A DNA stretch of 5,646 nucleotides. Source: Nitrospirota bacterium (lineage in GTDB: Bacteria; Nitrospirota; Thermodesulfovibrionia; Thermodesulfovibrionales; Magnetobacteriaceae). The stretch is taken from positions 1 through 5,646 of the forward strand of contig JADGAE010000137.1 of assembly GCA_015232165.1 (NCBI GenBank), in the 5' to 3' direction. Made by a program: the position numbers and the translations under genes. Below are positions 1 to 5,048 of the stretch, one piece after another; the first letter of the stretch is position 1, and each line of letters begins with the position of its first letter. The notes under the pieces were generated by a model, which was given only the letters and a program-made list of their open reading frames with translations, was not told the DNA's origin and did no database searches.

Positions 1-692
1 AACCGTTGCCTCCAAAAGTGCCTGGCCACCCAGTGGACTATCACACCCTGGTCTACCTTGCCAAACTGCCAGGGGCCGGTCAATACACCGCATCGGTTTA
101 TGATCCCCTTGATGCCGTAGATGTCGACGTACTCCTGCAGGATCAACTCCGATGCCAGCTTGGTCGCCCCGTAGAGCGAACGCACACCCTCCAGCGGAAA
201 CTGTTCGCTGAGGCCATTGCGCGATACCCCCGGGACGGTTTGTTCGTCCGAGAGTTCAAACCGTGTGGCTGTCTCTTCTATGTTCAACCGGTTGATCGTC
301 TTAATTGGATACACCCTACTGGTTGACAGGAAGATGAAGGTTACCGAATGAGTCATCCTGCGAGCCAGTTCGAGGCAGTTGATCGTGCCAACAAGGTTGG
401 TGCCAACAACGTAATCGGGCGAGGAGTTATATCCGGCAAGGACGGAAGGCTCCGCCGAACACTCCAGTATCACATCGACGTCACCGACGCCGTAGAGGTC
501 CTCCTGGCTTCTGATGTCGCCGTGGACAAACTCCACGGCCCAAGGCTTCAACCTTGCAACATTGAGTTCGCTGCCCCGGCGTCTGAGGTTATCCAGACAG
601 GCGATCTTCAGTTGAGGGTAGCGTCTCCTGAAATTTATCGCAAGTGAACTACCCACAAAACCACACCCGCCGGTAATCAGCATCCTGTCCAT
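1..692 (-). CDS. NAD-dependent nucleotide-sugar epimerase, CDP-paratose 2-epimerase-like (3' end cut by window)
   Basis: Extended short-chain dehydrogenase/reductase; the first 230 residues are visible and the C-terminal substrate domain lies off the left edge. The Rossmann motif GGCGFVG is at residues 8-14 and the NAD-ribose acidic residue D34 is in CLDNL. HGDIR is at 57-61, LSTSRVYP (catalytic Thr124) at 122-129, and YGATK with catalytic Tyr174 and Lys178 at 174-178. The later segment RCGVLTGPWQ then KVDQG (about 200-216) resembles CDP-paratose/tyvelose 2-epimerases, which invert C2 of a CDP-dideoxyhexose in the cytoplasm for O-antigen-type polysaccharide. The start chosen is ATG at 692, with GGTG four bases upstream; ATG at 683 is possible but has poor spacing. 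ECSAEPSV (77-84) replaces the usual HLAA-type segment. It is co-oriented with terL but functionally unlike it. The family is confident, the exact sugar is not. Confidence 0.86.
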   Translation of the reverse strand, partial: MDRMLITGGCGFVGSSLAINFRRRYPQLKIACLDNLRRRGSELNVARLKPWAVEFVHGDIRSQEDLYGVGDVDVILECSAEPSVLAGYNSSPDYVVGTNLVGTINCLELARRMTHSVTFIFLSTSRVYPIKTINRLNIEETATRFELSDEQTVPGVSRNGLSEQFPLEGVRSLYGATKLASELILQEYVDIYGIKGIINRCGVLTGPWQFGKVDQGVIVHWVARHFWRQR

Positions 693-778
693 CTTACACC
701 GCCCGTCTCTAATCAAACACCAAGAACCATATCATGCGATATATTAACATAATGTAATGATTTATATGAGCACTTCTT
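693..778 (-). promoter_or_regulatory. AT-rich gap between terL and epimerase; weak promoter candidate
   Basis: This 86-bp gap is much richer in A and T than the genes on either side. On the minus strand an extended -10-like TGTTAATAT (plus positions about 746-754) is visible without a convincing -35. It also holds a 14-bp symmetric element, ATATC and GATAT arms around ATGC, at 729-742. No GC-rich hairpin with a T tract ends terL here. The gap may carry the epimerase promoter and may also be the junction between phage-type and surface-sugar genes. The promoter call is weak. Confidence 0.3.
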
Positions 779-2497
779 TTATGTCCAGGCCTCTGTTGAG
801 ATTGGTTGTGAGGCGGTTGGGAGTGTCATATGCGGGAGTTTTGACCTGACGAATTTTCCAATGGCCATGGCCATGACGCGGTCGTCGTGCATTGCGTTTT
901 GGGCGCGGTATTGGCCGCTTTCAGTCCTGATAAACGTCAGCATCTCCTGCCAGACCTCCCTGCCGGCAATGCCGTGGCAGTCGTCCCTGATTTCGGCGAT
1001 GAGGTTGTTGATGATCAGCTCCTTGCTGGTCTTTGTAGTGAGCCAGCCGAGGCGCTTCCTGGGCTTTACGGGAGGGGTCAGGATCATCTCTGCGTATATG
1101 CGCGGATAGTTGAGCTCCACGAGCTTTGTGATAGTGGTGAGACCGTGGTTGTTTCTCTCCGGCACCAGCCATGCCGTGTTGTAGTGCCTGCCCAGGTGTA
1201 CCAGCAGCACGCCAAAGAGGTCAGGCTCGATAAGCCCATGCCACTCGGCCACCTGCCTTGCGACCATCCCCTGTGTTGAGGCGGGCCTTTCGATGACCTC
1301 GGCGCAGGAGTAATCCCCGTTCTTTCCTACTCCTGGATACTCCCCACCCTGTAATCCCTCGGAGACATCCGCGCTGATGAGATACTGTTTACCCGCAACC
1401 GGCTCCTCCCACACGCGCAATCTGCCCTCTGTTTGCACCAGGAAGAGGCCCGTGCTTAACTCGCACTCGTATCTCTGCACAGGCTCTTTGGCCGTGGTCA
1501 TCAGACCTAGAATCTTCTGCGTGTTAAAGACTGACGCACTCGTTGTGACAAAGGCCTCCGTGGCATTGGAGGGATACTCCTGCTTAAATGTAAGGAGATT
1601 GCCGCCACAGCGGTTTTCGATGGCCATCCGACGCCACAACAACTGTGCGTCATCCACACCGCAGAGGGCCGCGAGCGACGCTTCTTCGTCGTCGGGGTCT
1701 ATGAGTTGCCCGCCATCTATGCGGTAACCGTCAAAGACAAACCACGGGATAAAGACGGCACTGTAGACGTTATTGACCCCGGCAGCGTGGTTGATACGGC
1801 CTTTGAATCTTGCCATGCCGTCGGTGTCCCTGTAGATTTCATAGACATAGCGTGCGCTGAAGAAGCGCTCGTAGAACTCCCCAGCGGGTCCCCTGGCGGT
1901 GCTTTCAAAGATTATTTCGGTTTCCGGCTCATCGGGGACGCACTGTAACAGAGACGTCAGGAGCTCGGAGGTCGTGTGTGCGGGCCACTTTGCCACCTCC
2001 GACAGGTGCAGATAGTGGATCAGTTGTCCGCTGCCAAAGTCCGTCTTGCCTGCCGTCCCCACCCTGAGTGCGCCGTCAAGCCCCAGACCCGCGGCACGGT
2101 TGAATTCTATCTCTTTACTGTTATTGTGTAGTTGTGCGGGTTTGAAGTCCCCGGGGACGTGTCTGTGAAACCGCCGTGTCATGTTGAAGATGAATTCCGT
2201 GGCCTCCTGTTCGTGGGTTATGAGCACGCCGTAGCGGTTAAAGTGCGTGGTTGTCTTCCAGTAGAAGCGTCCTGCCACCCAGGTGCTGACCCCCTCACGT
2301 CGGGCCTTGAGGATAAGCATGCGCACGAGCCTGCCCCGCTCTCGTATGTCGTAGATTATCCGTTCCAACAGGCGCTGTATTTCGTTGAGTGAAAACGCCA
2401 GGAGCCGACCGTCAATGCTCTGTATCCTCAGACATGCCGGGGCGTAGATGGCAAAATCATTGCATAGCTCATGCTCCAATCTCTCAATTTCGTTCAT
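779..2497 (-). CDS. terL: phage terminase large subunit (packaging ATPase and nuclease)
   Basis: Motor of DNA packaging: the N-terminal ATPase pumps DNA into the prohead and the C-terminal RNase H-like nuclease cuts the concatemer. The 572 residues fit the family. The Walker A-like loop is KARREGVST (64-72). The Walker B region is LHLSEVAKW (163-171), with E167 the likely catalytic glutamate. The coupling motif is FESTARG (197-203), and the conserved QEYP...EAF element is at 306-316. Candidate nuclease acidic residues are D377 (SADVSEG), D395 (KNGDYSC), E447 (VPERNN) and D538/D539 (HDDRVMAMA). All expected motifs are present and no frame is broken, so the gene looks intact. Its ATG overlaps the terS stop as ATGA. 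The only upstream SD-like match, GGGAG at 2510-2514, is 12 bases away, so translation is probably coupled to terS. It is followed by a sugar epimerase instead of a portal gene. Confidence 0.95.
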   Translation of the reverse strand: MNEIERLEHELCNDFAIYAPACLRIQSIDGRLLAFSLNEIQRLLERIIYDIRERGRLVRMLILKARREGVSTWVAGRFYWKTTTHFNRYGVLITHEQEATEFIFNMTRRFHRHVPGDFKPAQLHNNSKEIEFNRAAGLGLDGALRVGTAGKTDFGSGQLIHYLHLSEVAKWPAHTTSELLTSLLQCVPDEPETEIIFESTARGPAGEFYERFFSARYVYEIYRDTDGMARFKGRINHAAGVNNVYSAVFIPWFVFDGYRIDGGQLIDPDDEEASLAALCGVDDAQLLWRRMAIENRCGGNLLTFKQEYPSNATEAFVTTSASVFNTQKILGLMTTAKEPVQRYECELSTGLFLVQTEGRLRVWEEPVAGKQYLISADVSEGLQGGEYPGVGKNGDYSCAEVIERPASTQGMVARQVAEWHGLIEPDLFGVLLVHLGRHYNTAWLVPERNNHGLTTITKLVELNYPRIYAEMILTPPVKPRKRLGWLTTKTSKELIINNLIAEIRDDCHGIAGREVWQEMLTFIRTESGQYRAQNAMHDDRVMAMAIGKFVRSKLPHMTLPTASQPISTEAWT

Positions 2498-2841
2498 TTT
2501 TCAATTGCACTCCCGCTCTCTTTTTTAGGAACCCCCTGCTCATCGGCCAGGGCGCGTATACGCCGCAGGCGTTGCTCATACGTCTCAGCGACGGCAACCC
2601 CTTCATCTGCCACCCCCGCCATAAACTCTCCCTTACGCTTGGGGTAGACGTACTGGGCAAGTTCCATCAGGAGCTTGACCCTGAGCGCTACGTCAACCGA
2701 AGGGTCGTTGGCGATAACCGCCATTGCGGCAATGGGATCGCAGGCCATCGACTCAAGGACCGACTGCACATCCTTGTCTTTGTCTTTTTTGCGGCGGCGG
2801 CTCTTTTGCTTCTTTTTGTCCAAATTGTTGTCGTTTTCCAT
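2494..2841 (-). CDS. terS: probable phage terminase small subunit
   Basis: A 115-residue protein directly upstream of terL and overlapping it by four bases, the usual place for the DNA-recognition subunit of terminase. Small subunits bind the packaging site, form a ring and regulate TerL. The N-terminus is strongly basic (Lys/Arg-rich, about residues 9-23) and could contact DNA. The core at about 35-70 (DPIAAM ... LRVKLLMELAQYVYPKRK) resembles the helical segment ending in YxYPK/RRK found in many predicted small terminases. The C-terminus (about 84-115) is charged and probably forms a helix followed by a tail. The ATG at 2841 has an AAGGA ribosome site nine bases upstream. The identity rests on the position plus the core motif; such proteins diverge quickly. 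Confidence 0.75.
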   Translation of the reverse strand: MENDNNLDKKKQKSRRRKKDKDKDVQSVLESMACDPIAAMAVIANDPSVDVALRVKLLMELAQYVYPKRKGEFMAGVADEGVAVAETYEQRLRRIRALADEQGVPKKESGSAIEK

Positions 2842-2850
2842 ATACCGTTA

Positions 2851-2855
2851 TCCTT
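2851..2855 (-). promoter_or_regulatory. ribosome binding site of terS
   Basis: The minus strand reads AAGGA, nine bases before the ATG at 2841. It supports that start and is the only good ribosome site seen for the terS-terL pair. Confidence 0.7.
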
Positions 2856-2912
2856 ATGATACATATAGTTTAATTTTGCATGTATGCCATATAAACGCTT
2901 TGTATTCAATAC

Positions 2913-2961
2913 TTTTAGTGTCGCAAGTAAACGCCCTGGAAACACACCAAAGACACTAAAA
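2913..2961. repeat. perfect 10-bp inverted repeat around the terS transcript start
   Basis: TTTTAGTGTC at 2913-2922 and GACACTAAAA at 2952-2961 are exact reverse complements, 29 bp apart. The right arm overlaps the candidate -10 and start of the terS promoter, and the left arm lies about 30-40 bp into the leader. Paired arms about four helical turns apart fit a two-site operator. The arms could also form a hairpin in the leader RNA. Confidence 0.6.
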
Positions 2962-2988
2962 TATAGATTAATACTTGTAACTTATCCA
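2960..2988 (-). promoter_or_regulatory. candidate promoter of terS-terL
   Basis: On the minus strand, TGGATA (2988-2983, four of six to TTGACA) is followed by a 17-bp spacer and TATATT (2965-2960, five of six to TATAAT). The predicted transcript would start near 2953 and give a leader of about 110 nt. An inverted-repeat arm overlaps the -10 and start point, which suggests regulation. This was found by eye in AT-rich DNA, so false positives are possible. Confidence 0.4.
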
Positions 2989-3051
2989 GGCAAGGTTAAC
3001 GTCAGACAGAATTCAACGGATATAACCGTGACTTAATCCTATGTTTAATTA

Positions 3052-3087
3052 AATTCAATTACACAACTGATGTTATGTAATTGAATT
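3052..3087. repeat. 36-nt inverted repeat (operator, hairpin or origin element)
   Basis: The arms AATTCAATTACA (3052-3063) and TGTAATTGAATT (3076-3087) are perfectly complementary over 12 bp. After one mismatch (C3064/A3075) the symmetry continues with AAC/GTT around a TGAT loop (3068-3071). It is AT-rich and lacks a following T tract, so it is not a typical terminator. A dimeric regulator's operator or a DNA structure used in replication is more likely. Confidence 0.7.
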
Positions 3088-3092
3088 GTCAA

Positions 3093-3119
3093 TTGCATTT
3101 TAAGTATGATTAATATAAT
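3093..3119 (+). promoter_or_regulatory. candidate rightward promoter with consensus -10
   Basis: A perfect TATAAT lies at 3114-3119. The best -35 at tolerable spacing is TTGCAT (3093-3098) with only 15 bp between. A better match, TTGTCA (3086-3091), is 22 bp away and overlaps the end of the 36-nt inverted repeat. Transcription would begin near 3126. AT-rich sequence makes a chance TATAAT plausible. Confidence 0.3.
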
Positions 3120-3125
3120 ATTACA

Positions 3126-3298
3126 AAACAAATACGGTCTCGCTATCAGAACAACTATAGGTGGTACCTGTCTGTATGGTGTAGCTATTGGTTGGGAGAC
3201 GTTAATGAACATACGCACGATGTATCAAAAAAAATGGCCTCAATAAAGGTAAATATCTGTTAATAACACATATATGCTGATATTAAGAAAAATTTTTT
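3126..3298 (+). ncRNA. possible structured leader or small RNA
   Basis: If the TATAAT promoter is real, its RNA could fold as follows. GTCTCGCTA (3137-3145) would pair with TAGC (3182-3185) and GAGAC (3196-3200), enclosing a small AGGT/ACCT hairpin (3159-3169). The pairing would cover the ribosome site of a 13-codon mini-ORF. A TTAATA/TATTAA repeat (3260-3265, 3281-3286) before a six-T run (3293-3298) could be a weak terminator. Everything here is inferred from pairing by eye. Confidence 0.2.
3205..3246 (+). CDS. 13-codon mini-ORF with ribosome site (possible leader peptide)
   Basis: ATG at 3205 is preceded by GGGAG (3194-3198) at six bases. The frame reads MNIRTMYQKKWPQ and stops at TAA 3244-3246. 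The ribosome site could be masked by pairing with GTCTC at 3137-3141. No stretch of regulated codons typical of amino-acid attenuators is seen. It may be chance; only the good ribosome-site spacing argues for it. Confidence 0.2.
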   Translation: MNIRTMYQKKWPQ

Positions 3299-3317
3299 AC
3301 AAGTATTATTTTTTCTC

Positions 3318-3346
3318 TTGACATATGATAAAGTATGTGTTAGCAT
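3318..3346 (+). promoter_or_regulatory. strong promoter of the replication operon, predicted leaderless start
   Basis: The -35 TTGACA (3318-3323) is a perfect consensus. The spacer is exactly 17 bp, and the -10 TAGCAT (3341-3346) carries the extended TGn element (3338-3340). A/T tracts lie upstream. Counting seven bases past the -10 puts the transcript start at 3353, which is the A of the rep start codon. No Shine-Dalgarno sequence lies before that ATG. Confidence 0.7.
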
Positions 3347-3352
3347 AAAAAT

Positions 3353-4027
3353 ATGGAACGTGGATTTACATTGGCATGGAGAAGGGAGCTGGATAGTCTG
3401 GTGTGGCAGATGCCGCCGTTGTATCATCGCATCTTTTACTACCTGCGTCAGAAGGCAAGGTGGAAGACGGAGTGTGTGCCCACCAACCGTGGCTTGGGGA
3501 TGTGGGTATCTCCAGGCATGGTGGTGACAAGCTACGACCTCATAGCAAGGGGTGTGGCACACTACGAACGAGGAATCGAGCGTGTACCCTCAAAAAAAAC
3601 TATTGGAAGCGTGCTCAGATGGCTCGAACAAAATGGTATTATTAATGTTATAAGTAATGCTATGGGTTCGGTTATATTTATTAACAAATGGGATAAGTAT
3701 CAAAATATCAGAGAGTATACGGATAGAAATAATACAACCAAGCCAACAAGGCGGGACACACTGAACCGGGGTGGGGTGGGGCGCAATCTTGTCGCAGCAG
3801 GGGGTTGGCAACCACCTGCTGAAAGTCGTACCTGTCGTGGTCACAAAGAAGTCCCTCCCGCCTGTCGCCGCAAAGAAGATAAGGAGGACAAAAGAGACTA
3901 TGCAGAGGACGGTTACAATGCAGAAATCTCCGCCGACGATAAAGAGGCAGGAGCAGACCCATACGCTCACCTATATATCAGAGTTGCTGGCGGACAGACC
4001 CGAGGAGGCACGTCGGGAGGCACTTAA
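3353..4027 (+). CDS. phage replisome organizer / replication initiator (winged helix)
   Basis: Probably binds the origin and recruits the helicase loader encoded next to it. Of 224 residues, about 1-120 look structured. An N-terminal segment of the type GF.L..R..LDS.VWQ.P (4-21) leads into a helix with aromatic residues. A helix-turn-helix follows at about 56-95 (TSYDLIARGV, then PSKKTIGSVLRWLEQNG), and then a wing ending in FINKWDKYQ (109-117), the W-D-K-Y-Q signature common in phage organizers. Residues about 120-224 are Arg/Lys/Gly-rich and probably disordered. The conserved N-terminal motif starts within four residues of Met1, which supports this start even though no ribosome site precedes it. 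The tail overlaps the loader gene in another frame for about 128 bases and ends in low-complexity Gly/Thr/Arg, so the last 40 or so residues may be non-functional. The 25-bp palindrome lies inside the gene. Confidence 0.8.
   Translation: MERGFTLAWRRELDSLVWQMPPLYHRIFYYLRQKARWKTECVPTNRGLGMWVSPGMVVTSYDLIARGVAHYERGIERVPSKKTIGSVLRWLEQNGIINVISNAMGSVIFINKWDKYQNIREYTDRNNTTKPTRRDTLNRGGVGRNLVAAGGWQPPAESRTCRGHKEVPPACRRKEDKEDKRDYAEDGYNAEISADDKEAGADPYAHLYIRVAGGQTRGGTSGGT
3796..3820. repeat. 25-bp near-perfect palindrome inside rep (candidate origin or operator)
   Basis: The arms AGCAGGGGGTTG (3796-3807) and CAACCACCTGCT (3809-3820) match as reverse complements at 11 of 12 positions around G3808. It is followed at once by CTGAAAGTCGTACCTG (overlapping, 3819-3834), of which 14 of 16 bases recur in the third gene at 5174-5189. 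Two imperfect direct repeats, CCTGTCG...CAAAGAAG (3831-3851 and 3861-3878), follow. Phage origins are often inside the initiator gene, as in lambda O, so this cluster is the best origin candidate in the window. Confidence 0.5.
3881..3887 (+). promoter_or_regulatory. ribosome binding site of the helicase-loader gene
   Basis: A full AAGGAGG lies inside rep, 12 bases before ATG 3900. A weaker GAGG at 3905-3908 is nine bases before ATG 3918. They favour a start at 3900 or 3918 over the far upstream in-frame ATG at 3771, which has no such site and lies deep in the rep frame. Confidence 0.6.
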
Positions 4028-5048
4028 GTATCGGGCTGCCGCCTTCTGGGACGACATAGTGCGTTTGTTTAAAGGTGTTAAGGTTGGCGTGTTAAAGTGC
4101 GGACGGTGTGGCGAAGAGGACTTGGGGTGGTTTAATCCGTTTACTTTACGGTGGATTGCGATTGAAGATATATGCCACAATTGCAGGGTGTCTGTTACCA
4201 GGGAGCGACAGGAGGCCATTGCAGGCAGGTGGAAGGCGGCCTTAAGCGGACGCATAGACAAGGTGTTACGCAGCTGCGGGGTGCCCCGGAGATACCTGAC
4301 GGCAGATATCTCTTCGGTGAACCGTGAGGTTGTGGACATAGTGCGGGGCGTCTTGCCGCACCTGAACCCCGGGCACGACTTTCAGCAGGGTACCGACCCT
4401 CCGACTCGACAAGGTCATGGAGGATTGTATATCTTTGGACAACCGGGGTCGGGCAAAACCTATCTGGCCGCGGCCATTGTAAAGGCCTATATTTTGATGC
4501 TCGGACCTTACTTCCGTGACTGTTACTCGGAGGCTCCGATACCACCACGCTATCCCGTCTTTACCATTGCCTCGGATATGCTCCTGGAGATACGCAATAC
4601 GTTTAATAACCCGGATATCTCCGAAGGGGATATCCATGACAAGTACTGCAACTCTCCCCTTGTGGTTGTAGATGATTTCATGGCTGAAAAGGTCACACAG
4701 TGGTCGGTAAAGACCATGTACTCTATAATAAACAGGCGTTATCTCAACAACATGCCATTGATTATAATCAGCAACTATGGACTTGGAGATGTGGAGAAGA
4801 ATTTTAATGCGGTCAGTGAGTTTATCGGTACGAGTATCGTTTCACGCATAAGCGAGATGGGCAAGGTGCTTATCCTTAAAAAGGGTTCACTGCCCCCGCG
4901 CCGACACACCACAGTCAACAACGCCACCATAGCGGTAGCTAATCCCAAGGACAAGAGCGGGAGTGCATTTGAGGCGAGGGGTGTCGTCCCTTTGTCGCAG
5001 GATACTCCTGACTACCGCAACAAGAAAAACCAGGAGGAGGATTCTTGA
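3900..5048 (+). CDS. DnaC-like AAA+ helicase loader
   Basis: ATPase expected to load the replicative DnaB-type helicase onto single-stranded DNA opened by the organizer. It has 382 residues from ATG 3900 (376 from 3918). A Cys4 element, CGRC (67-70) and CHNC (92-95), is a likely zinc ribbon before the ATPase, as in other phage DnaC-like proteins. The AAA+ core has Walker A GQPGSGKT (180-187), Walker B LVVVDD (254-259), sensor-1 Asn292 in IIISNY, and a likely arginine finger Arg316 in IVSRISEMG. The C-terminus after about residue 327 is polar and probably flexible. It overlaps rep by about 128 bases and shares its stop TGA with the TTG start of the next gene, so all three are probably one operon. 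It could also be annotated as an IstB/DnaA-type ATPase, but no transposase accompanies it, and the organizer upstream argues for the loader role. Confidence 0.88.
   Translation: MQRTVTMQKSPPTIKRQEQTHTLTYISELLADRPEEARREALKYRAAAFWDDIVRLFKGVKVGVLKCGRCGEEDLGWFNPFTLRWIAIEDICHNCRVSVTRERQEAIAGRWKAALSGRIDKVLRSCGVPRRYLTADISSVNREVVDIVRGVLPHLNPGHDFQQGTDPPTRQGHGGLYIFGQPGSGKTYLAAAIVKAYILMLGPYFRDCYSEAPIPPRYPVFTIASDMLLEIRNTFNNPDISEGDIHDKYCNSPLVVVDDFMAEKVTQWSVKTMYSIINRRYLNNMPLIIISNYGLGDVEKNFNAVSEFIGTSIVSRISEMGKVLILKKGSLPPRRHTTVNNATIAVANPKDKSGSAFEARGVVPLSQDTPDYRNKKNQEEDS
5032..5040 (+). promoter_or_regulatory. strong ribosome site setting a TTG start
   Basis: AGGAGGAGG lies four to seven bases before TTG 5045, depending on the register. 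No in-frame ATG occurs in the next 150 codons, so this site fixes the TTG start of the last gene. Confidence 0.75.

Larger units (their letters stand above)
2842..3352. other. divergent AT-rich control region between packaging and replication operons
   Basis: This 511-bp stretch separates the leftward terS-terL genes from the leftmost gene of the rightward operon and has no substantial coding frame. It contains the terS ribosome site and promoter candidate, several strong inverted repeats (2913-2961, 3052-3087, a TTTAATTAAA palindrome at 3044-3053), a perfect TATAAT at 3114-3119, a mini-ORF and the rep promoter. Poly-A and poly-T tracts at about 3286-3315, just upstream of the rep -35 box, could act as an UP element. 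The arrangement is like a phage early/late control region. No integrase or repressor gene is visible here. Confidence 0.7.

Noticed and set aside
6..647. Plus-strand open frames over the left end
   Set aside because: They run antisense to the epimerase, whose frame holds GGCGFVG, YGATK and other family motifs. The plus-strand frames are broken and show no motif.
861..2392. Several plus-strand frames antisense to terL
   Set aside because: The minus frame encodes a full-length terminase with all expected motifs; the opposite frames are Cys/Pro/Arg-rich shadows without ribosome sites.
2389..2959. Plus-strand frames over terS
   Set aside because: The minus-strand terS has a good ribosome site and ATGA coupling to terL. 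The plus frames only mirror its Lys-rich segment as Phe/Leu-rich pseudo-membrane sequence.
2913..2961. CRISPR-like or terminator reading of the inverted repeat
   Set aside because: Only two inverted arms, with no repeated array. The 29-base loop is too long for an intrinsic terminator and the repeat sits at a promoter.
3087..3092. Minus-strand TTGACA at the edge of the 36-nt inverted repeat as a terS promoter
   Set aside because: No acceptable -10 hexamer lies 16-19 bp downstream on that strand, so it was not called.
2842..3352. tRNA or integrase attachment site in the central region
   Set aside because: No cloverleaf-like set of stems or TTCGA-type loop was seen, and no integrase is present in the window.
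3771..3899. Upstream extension of the loader to ATG 3771
   Set aside because: It has no ribosome site, shows no conserved-looking residues, and lies entirely in the rep coding frame. AAGGAGG at 3881 points to a start at 3900 or 3918.
3260..3970. Minus-strand frames antisense to rep and the loader start
   Set aside because: Low-complexity shadows; the plus strand has the promoter and recognisable winged-helix protein.
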